Positions 35,621-48,298 of a stretch of 64,000 nt of DNA are shown piece after piece. Source of the stretch: Adenanthera pavonina. Taxonomy: Eukaryota > Streptophyta > Magnoliopsida > Fabales > Fabaceae. The notes under the pieces are model-generated. The model had not been told where the DNA came from and did not search any database. It saw only the letters and a list, made by a program, of their open reading frames with translations. The stretch lies in NCBI GenBank assembly GCA_026686845.1, contig JAIVEN010000006.1, positions 38,176,501 to 38,240,500 of the forward strand, given 5' to 3'. Both the position numbers and the translations under genes were made by a program. How positions within the stretch are numbered: position 1 is the stretch's first letter; every line of letters starts with the position of its first letter.

Positions 35621-36478
35621 GACCCACTTCAAGTCATTGGAGGACCAATGACTAGAGTTAGGACCAAAGCCATGAAATAAGTCATGAATGTGTTGATTTA
35701 AAATATGATTAATATGGAACCATTATATTTGAATAATTTTGAGGCTCAAAACAAAGAAAGAGGCAAGCTGAAAATATGGAGTAAAATTATAGTCAATAAA
35801 CCCAACTTGGAGAAAGCCCAACAAGGAGAATTCACTTAAAATACATGTGCTTCTCATGTGGTCACTAAAAGTGACATTTTTAATAAATTTTATTAGGATT
35901 ATTTTAGTCAATTTGTTTTCTTTTGAATAAAAAGCATATAATGATCTGATTTGCTTTGCTTTATGCATTAAAGAGAAGCCAACTTTTTCAAATTCAAAAT
36001 TAGAATTAAATGCTCCTTTTTGTTTAGGGTTTCCTTTTTGTATTAATGAGCATTAATAAGGATAGGTTTGTGGGCTGAATTAGAGTTAGTTTGTGGGTTA
36101 ATATTTGCCTATAAATAGGCATCTCTTATACTCTTGCAAACACAACATGAATGAATGAATTTTTTTTCCAGCAACTTTGTTGTTATTCAGTGAGTTCTTT
36201 CTTGGTTATCCTTGAGTGCCAGAAAGAATGAGGACTTATCAAGGAGTAGTGATCCTTGTGGCATCCTGGAGTTAGGATTCAAGAGATGGGTTCTCTTGGA
36301 GTCTATTTCCTTTGACCAACATTTTGTTTCAGTCTTCTTATTTTCGTCATCTCTATTTTTTCAGTTTTGTTCATTGTTATTCTTCATTGTTCTTGTGTTC
36401 ATTTCATCTTTCCTTGAGTTGCATGATCCTTAGCTCAAAGAATGCTCTTATGACGGGTTCCTAACGTGTCTCCCATCA
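35575..36478 (+). repeat. 3' LTR (904 bp)
   Basis: Partner of the 5' LTR: TGATGAGGGCAAG...CTCCCATCA. It has a 10-bp net length gain, including an extra GAGCATTAAT-type insertion near 36046. Followed directly by the target duplicate TAACG. Confidence 0.9.
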
Positions 36479-37526
36479 TAACGTTAATATTCACATGATG
36501 AGGATCACTTTCAATTTTCAAATGACACTAAAAGATGAAGACACCTCACCAAACCCAGAAGCATTAGTCGAATATATAAATATTGAGGCTGGATTTCTGA
36601 TATAAATATAAATTGCTGGAATTACTTTTTTCATTCAAATATTCACATTAATTGGAACGCAGCTGCCAAGAACGTACCTTTCTCACGCCTATATTTCTAC
36701 CAAAGACTTATGTTTTTAATCGCAGATATTAATTAGAATCTATCCTCAACGCGCATTTGAAAACAAGCTTGATAATTGCCAATACAAAAACTATAGTCAT
36801 ATAAATCACTTTGAGGTTTAAGTTTAAAGTGCATCAAGTTAATGCTAAACTACGATGCATACAGATAGGGCTATGAGCATTGGGTACGTGATATGATACA
36901 TTGAATACAATAAATTTTAATATTTTAGGATATGAAAATGAGAAACACATGCGTATATATTTAATAAATTAATATATAAAAATAAAAATATAAAAATTTT
37001 GAGTTTTAGAATAGTATTTTAAAAGCTACATGAAAATATCTAAAACAAAAAATAAAAATAAAAATGAGTCTTTCCATAAGTTCTCAAGTCATTTTATAAT
37101 TTTTTAATAAAGAAAAACCTATATTAATACATATTATGAAACATGGTTCAACTCCAATCGCTGCCTTATTCCTTCATCAATACCCTTTAATTTCTCAGCG
37201 AAGAAGAAGAAGATAGAGAGATTGATCTGCCACTGTGCATGCACTTTGATACCATCATGGGATTATATGAGGAAAACCGTGTGAAATAAAGTCTAAATCA
37301 TCCACAGTTTCATGACTCGGTAATTAAAGTTACTAAGTAATTTTCCTAAAAGTTATTATATATTTATTCGGTTTGATTTATATCCGTTTCTTAAGAAGGA
37401 AAACTGTGACTTCCTTTTGTGCGTGCAAGTCTATATAATAAGTGCGAAACCTAAATGAATACTGGAAACGGTGGAAGACTTAGAATTATTATTAATTAAA
37501 TTTCATGTCCATGTCATGATTTATTC
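36479..37526 (+). repeat. TNL-3 upstream unit, copy 1, right part
   Basis: Sequence resumes with TAACGTTAATATTCACATGATG, parallel to 37994 and 52587. It continues through GGAACGCAGCTGCCAAGAAC and TTTCTACCAAA. Relative to copy 2 it lacks the MITE and about 1.5 kb of following DNA, having unrelated AT-rich DNA (36710-37135) instead. It ends in an orphan TNL leader (37141-37275). Confidence 0.75.
37141..37275 (+). pseudogene. Orphan TNL leader and start, copy 1
   Basis: GTTCAACTCCAATCGCTGCC, TTCCTTCATCAATACCC, TTTAATTTCTCAGCGAAGAAG and GATTGATCTGCCA match the TNL-3 leader up to CATCATGGG. TNL-3 continues with its coding sequence there; this copy continues with ATTATATGAGGAAAACCG. No TIR sequence follows. 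It is a promoter-proximal remnant cut off from its gene. Confidence 0.75.
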
Positions 37527-38243
37527 TTTGACGCTGATCTTAATGTTTGTCTAAAGCAGTATGAACAAGGCAAGTGGGTAAAGTCAGATGAGTTGACCAA
37601 AGTCGTACAATTTCATTGTCGCCTTTGAATTACAGAGATAATAATCTCTCGCTTTGAGACCCAATGGGCCCTACCATCCTTCTTTCTTTTTCACACTAAT
37701 GCAGTTTCATTCCAAGCACTTGACTTTTGTCCTATAACTGTAATGATATGCTCCATACATATAACTACGTACAACTGTGTGAAAATTACATTTAAGGACA
37801 ACCAATTTAAAATAATCAAGTGAAAAATATCTTTAAAATTATAACTATTTTTAGATACTTAAATTATTATTAATTTTTATGGATTTTACCAATTTTTCTT
37901 AAAAATAGAATGTCACAACTTTAAGTAATTTTATTATTTTTTTTTCTAAATTTATTTATGTATTTAAGTCACAAACATTTTCTCCAATTGACGTAACGTT
38001 AATATTCACAATCACATGATGTGGATCACTTTCAGATCACACTAAAAGATGAAGACGCCCCCACGAAACCCAGAAGCATTGGTCCTTTTTTTTTTCAATT
38101 CAAATATTCACATTGATTGGAACGCAGCTGCCAAGAACCTTTCTCACGTCTTTATTTCTACCAAACTGACAAGTGTAAGCTAAAGGATCTATATAAGCTC
38201 CAAGATTTTGAGTGCGAAACATATAATTCTGTTTAGTTTGCTA

Positions 38244-38525
38244 CTCCGATCTCTATTATAGGGTGTTATTTAGAAAATTTGTCTGGTCCAAAATATAAGA
38301 TGTTAAATAATAAATTTAATTTTAGTCTCAATTTTGCCCCTATTAAATGCTTTCATTACAAGTCTTAATTGACTTCTCTCTCCTTCTATTTAATGTATTT
38401 TTATTCTCTCCTTAAGGACAAAATGGGAATGTCAGAAATTTTTTTCATTAATTTTAGATTGTAACCAACTTTTCTTAATCCACGTGCGGTAGTTAAAAAT
38501 ATCTTATAATAGGGACCGGAGGAAG
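38244..38525. mobile_element. Stowaway-like MITE, copy in unit 2
   Basis: TA-flanked (38242-38243 and 38526-38527) 282-bp element beginning CTCCGATCTCTATTATAGGG and ending ATAGGGACCGGAGGAAG. The ends are imperfect inverted repeats of the CTCCCTC type typical of Stowaway/Tc1-mariner MITEs. The same insertion is present at the matching place in copy 3 (52832-53096), so it predates the duplication. Confidence 0.75.
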
Positions 38526-39711
38526 TATATAATACTTTTGCCATATTTGTATTGAGAAGTTATATTATATTAATTAATCAATTTTGAACAACATGTGTAC
38601 GTTTATAATATGGAATAATAGCACTGAAAATCTATTTTACGCAATTTTTTTAACCATGCATGGAGAAGAGAAGTTGCAGAGAAAGAAGCAATTAATTTGC
38701 TTTATCAAATTCGAAGAAAGTTTTGTTGATTACTACGGCTGGTTGCCCTATTAACGCAACACAGTATGGTTTTCGTTGTCATTATGCGGTTCCTGGAAGG
38801 TGCATTAATTCAGGTGCCAACGTTGCATTCTTTCAAATTATTATAGTGGCCGACAAGGGTAATTAAGGGTGGTTCAATTGATAATTAAGAATTTGACATT
38901 ATCTACCAAGGTTGCTCTTTGAGACATCAAAAAAATATATATATAGTGACAATTTCTTGAATAAATTTACTATCTTTCTAATCAAAAGTATAGAGTACAG
39001 TATCTGTGAAGCCAAAAGTGCAACCTAATCTCAAAATATTAATGTACTTAAAATTCAATTCTGTAATATCAAATTAAAGAAGTATATATTAAAATTATAC
39101 AATTAAAAAAAGTTTATGTACTAATAGAACGGATCTGATTTGATATAGGTGTGCATACACACATACTCATCAAATCTAATTAATTCCTTAATTAGTTTCG
39201 ATTCAGCGGAAAACTAAATCAAATGTATGTGAAATTAAAAAAAATATTTGTATTTATCAAAATCAAACACCACAAAGTTTATTACAGATAACTAGACTCG
39301 TAATTATACAATTTCAAAATATCAAAATATCAATGTAGTTAAAATTTCAATTATATAATATCAAATAAAAAAAGTTATATATTGAAATTATACAATTTAA
39401 AAAAGTTCTATTAATTAATACATATATGTATTAATAGAACGGATCTGATTTGATATGGGTTTGCATACACACATACATTGACATCTAATTTAATTCCTTA
39501 GTTTCGAGTTAGTGGAAAACTAAATCAAATGTATGTGAAATTAAAAAAGAAAAATCTCTACTTATCAAAATCAAACGCCGCAAAGTTTATTACTGCAGGC
39601 AGGCAGCATACATCCACTTGCCCTGAACAGATATCCAGCCTCGTAAAAAAAAAAAAAAGCTTTTTAATTGATTGCTTTTTAAAAAAATTAATGATTTTTT
39701 TTTTCGGGGGA

Positions 39712-39885
39712 AAACTGTCCCTTCCTGAAAGTTTAATATCAGCTGCGTGTCCATTGGGTTCAACTCCAATCGCTGCCATATTCCTTCATCAAATCCCTTT
39801 AATTTCTCAGCGAAGAAGAAGAAGATAGAGAGATTGATCTGCCACTGTGCACTTTGATATCATCATGGGATTATATGAGGAAAAC
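39712..39885 (+). pseudogene. Orphan TNL promoter, leader and start, copy 2
   Basis: AACTGTCCCTTCCTGAAAGTTT, ATATCAGCTGCGTGTCCATT, CAACTCCAATCGCTGCC, TTTCTCAGCGAAGAAGAAG and CATCATGGG match the TNL-3 promoter and start. As in copy 1 the sequence then runs into ATTATATGAGGAAAACC. No receptor coding sequence follows. The core block looks nearly intact and could still drive a non-coding transcript. Confidence 0.78.
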
Positions 39886-40105
39886 CGCGTGAAATTAAGT
39901 CTAAATCATCCACAATTTCATGACTAGGTAATTAAAGTTACTAAGTAATTTTCCTAAAAGCTATTATATATTTATTCGGTTTGATTTATATCCGTTTCTT
40001 AAGAAGGAAAACTGTGACTTCCTTTTGTGCGTGCAAGTGTATATATAATAAGTGCGAAACTTAAATAATATTATTAATTTTCATGTTCATGTCATGATTT
40101 ATTCT

Positions 40106-40236
40106 TTGACGCTGATCTCAATGTTTGTCCAAAGCAGTATGAACAAGGCAAGTGGGTAAAGTCACATGAATTGACTAAAGCCATACAATTTCATTGTTGC
40201 TTTTGAATTATAGAGACAAGAATCTCTCGCTTTCGA
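40106..40236 (+). repeat. TNL-3 upstream unit, copy 3, left part
   Basis: CTTTGACGCTGATCTCAATG through GAATCTCTCGCTTTCGA, nearly identical to 37527-37655. Similarity stops near 40236 and resumes, via a short GGGCCCTAC stub at 49388-49396, at 51899. The intervening 11.7 kb is inserted DNA. Confidence 0.8.
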
Positions 40237-43200
40237 CAAGAATTTTTTATCTATTTGTTAAAAAGATTATAGAGATACTGATTTCTTAAAATATAATTTA
40301 AAATTTAATTATTTGAGAAATATTAAAGGTGTCTAGATTCTTCTGATACAAAAAGAAAAAGGAAAAACTAACATTAAGCTTTAATTTGATATCTATCCTT
40401 CAATTTTATATCAATAAAATGTTTTTAAAATCCATTAAGTTTCAATATTTTTTTCAACTATTTATTGGGTCAAGGCTGATCTTGCTGGTCTAACATCGAA
40501 AATTTACTACCTTGCAAAACACACACAAGGAATATTTGGCCTACTTCGACCCTAATAATTTCTACCCTTTAGAACACATACAAAATTAACATATTACTCA
40601 AATTCATATTACTCTCAAGCAATTACACTCAGTTATAATAGATAGATATAATAATAACAACAAAATAAAAAACTGCAAACTTTAAAAAGGCTTCATGTAT
40701 AGTGCTTTTTATAGTAAACCTTCAATTGATGTTTCAGAAAGTACAATATCAGTACCTTGATGAGAGAAGATTATATAAACACAACAGAGACGCTTCTTGT
40801 ACAATAAAATAACGTTCAGGAAGAAATATAAGCCAAAATAACTTTTTACACAAATACTTTTCCACAACCAACCATTTTGTACAATTTCTTCATCTGTGTG
40901 GTCATGAATTTGTGGCTGGTCTTTTAGTCCAACAGGGCCTACCATTCCAGTTACATCCACATATCAAAATCACATTCATCACAATGACATTTATAACAAC
41001 ATTGGCAAGAGTTTCAATTATGTGTGATCATCTTTAATGGAAAAAAAATATGCAAAAACAATACTATGGAGATTACTTAAAACTAATGGTACGAACAAAT
41101 ATGTGAAGATATATGAAAATGCAAACCAATCAATAATGCCAACTTTTAGATGGTATAAATTTTCGTTAACAAACAATAAGAATGAAATCGTAACTTTCAA
41201 CTATAATACCTGTTCATGAAGCCATTTCAACATATTTGACCTTCCTTAATAGTAGTAAATAAATCCTTTGCATTTGGTGATCTACTAATGTTGTTTTCCT
41301 TTTTAAAATCAATCATTGTTTGTTTTTTTGGTCCAATTTAATGCAGGGTATATGTGAAAAATATTGAGAAATTGATAAATATGAATAATGAAACGATAAA
41401 AAACTTCAACTGAAAACCTAATGTGGTAAGAAATTAAAACTACTAAGCCTCATGAAGGTTAAGAAGTATCATTTTAACACACATTAAGTTTGCTAGTTCA
41501 CTAATTATAGAACAAACTGAATATATAACCTACCATATAACATAAGAAGTGCCTCCCTACATGCTATATCAAACCTCTCACCAATATAAATTTATACTTT
41601 ATGTTGAAATGACTAATATGAAAGAATTAATGATCATAGTAACTTGGAAAGCTGCAGCCTAGAGCAGCTTCATCTAATAATTGTTTCTGCAAATCTTAAT
41701 AGTAGGCTATGTTAACATTTTATCTCATCCAAAGTTAAAATACCAATTCATGTAGCCACTATATCCTTTATTTGTGCCTTCAGGGGGTATGAGAATCAAT
41801 GAGCAACAACATGATAAAGTCACCTATTATAAAAATGAACTTGGCAAATTATTGCTATAACAAACTAATAAAAGTTGCATTCCCTAGTAAGCTTGGTCAT
41901 AACTAATTTTGGTAAAACACACCCTGGTTCTTCATAAACTTGTTCAGTAGGAAGGAAGAATAAAGAAAAGAGATAATCCAAGACCACACATCATAATAGT
42001 TAAGTGACAAATATCAAAGTTACCAAATGATCATCTAGCATATCAAAGTGTGTATATTTCTATTTATTTCTTTAAACAAAATGTTGTCTTCATCACTAAT
42101 ATATCACTAATGTCTATGTGACTGACAAAAAACATGAGGGACAAAGTTGAAAACTGAAAAATAGTTCCACAAGATACCTTAGAGGCTTCAACACAAAATT
42201 CAAGATCACCTTGCAAACTTTTGTCAATGGCCATATTTCCTGCTTTTAGTGTATGAAACATATAAGTTATTGTGGATCGAATGAAAGTTAAAAACAATTG
42301 AGTATAACACTCACTTTTATAAAAATTAATTAAGTAGCATGCTAATAGTGAGACATCATATAATAGGTATATGTCTTACAAAAACCTTTATCTATTATTT
42401 TCATACTAATCATCATAAATATGCCAATTACTGATATAAAGATTAATCAAGTACAATAACAAATGTAGTAAAATTAAACATTGCATCCATGTCCAATTAA
42501 TCTTTGTAAGAAACTGTGATTAATGTTGTATTCTTGTAAAGCCTCCTTTATTTGTTTAATTCTTGTAGAGCCTTCAATTCTTTGCAAGGGTCTCCATGGA
42601 TAGCTAGGAATCTTTTAAATCCTACATCTCCATCACCTAACTTATTAATATATAAGTTACAAGGGGAAGATAATCTCAAATATATGTACTAGACTTGATA
42701 TTAAAAATTCAATCTCTAAACAAACGGTAATGTAAGAATTGATCCAAGACATAAAAATACATCATAGAGAAATCACTAAAACATCGTATAAGGTCCTCTG
42801 TACCAACTAAAAGTGTTTGAACCATAACTAAATAGCAGCTAAAAGATGTCATGATACGTCGTCTTAACAATAATCGATAATAACTTGCAAGCACTCTATA
42901 TGTCAACCACAAAGAAAGTATTCTTTATAGTCAATCAACTTGCAGATATTATATATCTTAATCATTAAACCATGATCACTAAATTGGCTATGCTTTGACT
43001 AATACATATGTAGAAAAACAAAATACAAGTCCTGAGCACTAAATACATACCAATGGTGAGCCATTTTCACTGATATATTGACTGAAGAAGAGGAGGACAT
43101 TAATGAAATGATTCAATCCTTATAAACCAAGTCAAAAAATTTCATACTTTAATAGTTAACTGAGATTACACAATAAAATTAATACTAATCAACCTGATAA

Positions 43201-44005
43201 TCACATGAAAATTATATTTAAATTTAGAGGAAAACCTACACGAGAGATAAACTTACTTATATAATTGCCATTTGTGAGATATATAAACTTGTATTGTAGT
43301 TGTATGGTTTGAACTCAAATTCTTGGCACTCCTCATTGATATGAAATAGACCAAAAAAGACAAAATTTCAGCAGCACAAAATCATCTATCAAAAAAGGCA
43401 AATAATTCATATTGTTAATAAAGAAATAATAATTTTTAATTAAAAGAATATAATTCTCTATACATCAGATAATTATCTCTGATTAGATTAGACACCCAAA
43501 GTGCAGGCGTCATAAAAACAAAGACTCAACAGAAACTTGGACTATAGAAGCATTGAGATCAAACTTTCATTTCGTCTAAGGTCAGCAAATGCTTCATATA
43601 AAGCACTATCAATAAAAAATAGTTGTACAAGTTATAGCATTTGATGATAATTTAGAGGAACAATATGAAATGATGAGAAATTCACAATCTATTAAGGGGT
43701 AATGGAGACAAAAAGGGCCTGATCAAAAGATATATAAGGACTTCAATTAGTAATGGGGAAAAATGAGAATCCATCATAATCTAACATTTTTTAATGATTT
43801 ATTGTCTTTCTACTCAATTTTCCATGCAATAGGATAGGAAACCTGAAATAATAGAAACAAACTACTGATATGGGTAACCATCCATGACTGTTCTTGGTAA
43901 AAGATCATTCATATTGTTAGCAGTTTGAATAGCCTAGAAGAAATTGCTATGAAAATGCATATTTCAGTTGGAACATCTAGTTATCAATGACTTTATTATA
44001 CTACA

Positions 44006-45525
44006 CTGAGTGCCACTATCCTCACCAAACTGACCATGTATAACTGGAAACACTATGTCCACAGCTATGTATGCGTGGATATTCAATACTTCAAAATGGT
44101 AAGGCATGATCACTATTGATGTTTAAAATCAAAATCTACTGGGGTGTTTGATTATACCTGCAAGAAAGATGTGCAAGCATTTGTCATAATTCGCATAACA
44201 AGGAAAATAAGTTGTACTTAAATGGATAAAACTTGTACTATTTCAACAAATTTTCTCTTAATTACAACTATCAAGAGGTGAACTTCCATAGGTTTTAAAC
44301 ATCTTGTTCCCCTAATAATGCTATGGATTCAAACTCTTATAGCTATCAAGTGTCCCAAATTTCATCTTTGACTATTGATAGTTAACAAACCAACCCAAGG
44401 AAACAATGTTTATGGACCTAGACAAGAACATTCTAGACTAAAAACTTAAGACTTCTAAATATATATACAAGGAGCATGAAAACAACTATTTCATCTAGAA
44501 TTTTGCATATAGTTTTGTTAATTTAACCTCAAAATGTAAAAATAGTATTTCATGTGAACTTTTAGAATAATAAGTTGTCTTACCTCTTAAGAGAAGTTCC
44601 AATGAAGAATCTATTCTAATTGAAATACAAGTTACCTCAGGCTAATATTAAAATAGAATTATAATATTATCTATGAGTAATTATAAACCCCAGTGTCTAG
44701 GTAGCTTAACCATTATTCACTCATTCCTTTGGTTGATATTTTCAACTATAGCATCAGTTACAAAAATTAGTCATATTCAGTGTAGAACTTTTGTAAGCTA
44801 GTTATACCCTACAACATTATACAACCTATAGTTCAGATAGAAAAGGAGGTGATCTTAAAAAGTAATAGATTAGTATGAATCCAAGCAAAGGATATAGTAT
44901 ATGCATTGAGATTGTAATCTATATAATAGCAACTCACTTGCAAATCATCTCCCTGCCAAATCACATAAAGTATAAGGAAAAAAAAGATTAGGAAATAGAA
45001 AATTTTGAGTTGTTCACAATGTTAGTGGATGCATATGAATTGAAGAATCATTACCTACTAAACTCCCATGCACTTTAATATCTTTTCTATCTTACTTTAA
45101 AAAAATAAATAAATGAATGAATGAATAAAAAGCCTCAACTACTTGGATTTTTGTTTCTTTGAATGAAAGTCGGTAGAATTATCAGAGCTTTTATTTTCAT
45201 TCATCTACAATTCAACCTGAGTATGAGCCTAGCCTTTTTCCTTAAGGAAAAATAATTAATAATAATAATAAATAAGAAGTCACAACTACAATTACAATTT
45301 AATTACAAAAGTAAAGTCAAGTACTTTCACTGCACAACATCAAACAATTCTTTCCACAACTATAAAGTATATTGATACCTGTATGTGATCAACAACTAAT
45401 CTAGCCTAATTGAGAGAAATCCCACACTTTGCAGAAGGACCACCGTATATGAGACCAACTCTCAAGGCCCTGTCTTTCTCCTTCCCAGTTTCTTCCTTCT
45501 CAAGAATTAGATTATCAACCACTTT
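44006..45525 (-). pseudogene. D-alanine-D-alanine ligase-like pseudogene fragment
   Basis: Three exon relics on the minus strand, in order, match the N-terminal part of plant D-Ala-D-Ala ligase-like proteins (ATP-grasp family, plastid peptidoglycan-related). Exon a, 45525-45379: RALRVGLIYGGPSAKCGISLN, then TAG (45408-45406), then ARLVVDHIQ and a GT donor. Exon b, 44952-44881: AG acceptor, GDDLQVSCYYIDYNLNAYTI; its donor is lost. Exon c, 44157-44006: AG acceptor, V-stop-SNTPVDFDFK, then after a shift AVDIVFPVIHGQFGEDSGTQ. The stops, lost splice site and broken frame show a dead copy. It kept introns, so it is not a processed retrocopy. Later exons were not recognised to the left. Confidence 0.85.
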
Positions 45526-45912
45526 GGTAGAGAAATAAATAGACAAGAAATATAAAATGCAAGAAAGACATGTGCAGAAGTAAGAAATTTACCTCATTGA
45601 TAGTAAGTACTGATAGCAAGGAATCTAATCAGATATATATACGGATGGAAATCAATTTACCATAACTTGTACTTGGTGCAAGCCTTAGTCATGGCCCACG
45701 GTTTCATGCAGTAAATTGTTAGGTGTTCAGGTGCTTTCATGGATAGAGCCCTCCCAATGACTTGGTGCTAGTGAAACACTAAAACCGCAAGAGCGACAAA
45801 ATAAGAATCTAATCAACCCAAAAGAGAAAATTAGGTTTGGTCACTGAGAAACATATCCTAAAAGTAATCATCGCCAAGAGAAGACGAAAACAGGAAAAAC
45901 TCTGATGCCTCT

Positions 45913-48298
45913 TGTAACACCCTACCTCCAAACACCTCCTAACTTGACCAAAACCTTTAAAATCCAACAAAACACAACACAAACAACTCAAAACAACTTC
46001 CCAAAACTCCAAAAAAGTAGAAATGAACCAAACAACACCGAAAACTAGGATAGGACTGTGGCCACTACAGTATCACTATGGCTCCGGTTTCCCCCATTTT
46101 TCACTCTCGACTGGCCTCTTTGGCCTCATGGGGCCCCATGCTGGTTTCCACACCAGCAAAAGCTAAACACCGGGGTGAACTTCCGACACTCATAACTTTA
46201 TACTCCGATCTCTAATTGACTTAATTCCAACTCCTACAAGTCAATTTAGTCCCAATCTATTCATAGACTCCACTTCCACCTCAATCCAACTCCGTATGGA
46301 GATTCTGGACCACTGACACCATTTTTGCTACTTATAGATCAAAACTCATCATTAACAATCTCGAATTGCCACTAAAGGCAAGTGGTCACTCAAAGACTAT
46401 TCACACAGATCCAAATCTCCAAAACCAACTTGTTCAAAGAGGTTTCATCTCAAAAGAATCACTCCTCTAAAATTTGATCCCTTTGAACCCCAACTTGGCA
46501 AAACGAGCTACCAGCTCTAACACACCAAACAGGCCCAAAAACACCTTTCATCATATATAACACATTCATACAACATCCATCCATAACAAACCTTACAATA
46601 TCTTATATTCATTACAAAACCTTCTATCCTACTTGGCACGGGATACATTATCCAAACTACACACACAAACTACATAAACCTAATATTCCCATGTCTACTG
46701 CTACTCCCTCAGCTTCTCAAGACTAGTGCCAGAACCATCACCTGAAAGGTTAGTTCATGGGAGAGGGGTGTGAGACAATGTCTCAGTAACTGGGATCATC
46801 CATACACACACACACATATATATATACATATATCTCATGCAACTCATGAATGTAAGGTGAAATGAACCGAATGCATATCTCCCTCGCACACAGCTAGAAT
46901 CACAGGCTGTTGTCATAACAAGATATTGCATATAGGTAATTCCCTTCCAACAGTCGGTGAAGACTGTTTCTGGGACATCACCAAGCTTACCTCCCATTTG
47001 TGCATCCGACCAAAGGTAACACTAATGTTTAGACCGTATATCTCCTTCCCCTTTCCCATACGGAATTGGCAGCGATTTAGGAAAGGTTTAGTCCACTGCG
47101 CGCCTTTCCCCTCCTGGCCATAAGAGGCGATTTAGCTGCAGGGATCCCATTCTTATCCTCCTTAACATATATCATCATATATCATATCGTCATCACCACC
47201 CGATCAGTCACATATTGCAATCTCACAATGTCATATGGTGATACTCATGTATCATCATATAATCATCATCATCATATCACAATGTCATGTATGTATCTTG
47301 TCATGTCATGTTAATATCATCATCATAATCATCATCTAGCTGTATGCATACCATGATATATATAGAAAATAGTACACACAATATATCTATATCATGGTAT
47401 GAAAGAAACATATATCTATATACAAATATATATACTATCATACAATACAAATAATATAATACAAACAAACACCCGGTTATCTCAGGTTGTCAATATCACG
47501 TTCACACGAGTTCCACAAGCTTTCTTAAACACCAATCCCACGACTAGCCTTCTCTAAGTAGTCAAACAATCTTAACAATACCATAATACCGTAATTAACA
47601 TCACATACCAAATATTCAAATTCCACAATTCAACCACTTTAGGCTTAACCTAAGGTTCCAACACCCCTTTCATACATCATTAAGCTCATAGAAACCATTC
47701 AAACATCAAATAATCCCATACACTTCGGATTCCCAAGAGCCCTAACAGAAAAAAACATAGGGTTAAGCTCAAATCATGCATAAACCCTTCAAAACTCACA
47801 TCCAAGCAATAATAATACCAAAACACATGTCCTTAACCTCATTTTATTCATTTTAATGGGTGGATTTCGGCCAGAACCGAAAATCCAAGCTTATAACCGA
47901 AAAACCCCAAATTTCAACCGAAGAAAATGGAGAGTGAGGAGTAGAAATTACTTACCAATTTGAATCCAAGCTTTCAGATTCCAAAAATCACTTCCAATGG
48001 CCAAACACTCCAAACCCTAGTAGAGCTCCTCATCACTCCCTCCGTTTTCTTTTTTTCTGTTCATTTGAAATGATTCCAATTTAAACAAGATTCTCGATTC
48101 TCGCCTTGGCCTCAGCATACCTCACCGTGGCTCCACTAGTTTTCAGTTGGAAAGAGCCACTGGACACGCTCTCACCACAGCGGCCCTATTTCTCGCCACG
48201 ACATGGAGCTCTTTCAGACTTTACTTGAACCTTCCTTTGTCCCGTTTTTCTCCGATCCTGCACACCATGCCAAAACAAAGTCATGAGGGGTGTTATAC
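45913..48298. mobile_element. LTR family A, second copy (inverted to the first)
   Basis: Starts TGTAACACCCTACCTCC and runs, as an inverted relative of 112-2449, to AAAGTCATGAGGGGTGTTATAC. Shared landmarks include TGTCTCAGTAAC/GTTACTGAGACA, CACCTGAAAGGTTAGTTCATG, the ATCATCATC run and CAAACACCCGGTTA. The left side is flanked by CCTCT (45908-45912); the matching CCTCT lies not here but after the adjacent Cassandra-like LTR (48726-48730). No gag or pol is present. Confidence 0.8.

Larger units (their letters stand above)
29497..36478 (+). mobile_element. Decayed Ty3/gypsy LTR retrotransposon
   Basis: Two similar LTRs (29497-30390, 35575-36478) start TGATGAGG and end CTCCCATCA. The element is flanked by the perfect 5-bp duplication TAACG (29492-29496, 36479-36483). 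Internal order is PBS, long leader, gag, protease, RT, RNase H, integrase, polypurine tract. Integrase after RT/RNase H is the Ty3/gypsy order. The C-terminal integrase segment with PRGDGPFQVLERINDNAY, running into the 3' LTR, is reminiscent of CRM-like chromoviruses (tentative). The coding part has at least seven in-frame stops, several frameshifts and a deletion of the first half of RT, so it cannot act on its own. Its insertion split a copy of the TNL-3 upstream unit. Confidence 0.93.
37527..40105 (+). repeat. TNL-3 upstream unit, copy 2
   Basis: Complete copy of the unit, period about 2.6 kb, parallel to copy 1 and to 51899-54419. It includes the W-box-like TTGACCAAAG (37594), TACAACTGTGTGAAAATTACATTTAA, CCAATTGACGTAACGTTAAT, GGAACGCAGCTGCCAAGAAC, a MITE (38244-38525), GGCCGACAAGGGTAATTAAG and GAACGGATCTGATTTGATAT. 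It ends in the second orphan leader and about 230 bp beyond it. A segment of about 280 bp inside (39030-39290 versus 39300-39545) is itself duplicated, with AGAACGGATCTGATTTGATA in both halves. Confidence 0.82.

Noticed and set aside
45913..46100. LTR-A as a TIR DNA transposon because of its 10-bp inverted ends
   Set aside because: TG...CA termini, the 5-bp target repeat at 112-2449 and the long non-coding body fit a solo LTR better. The 10-bp inversion is within the usual LTR range.
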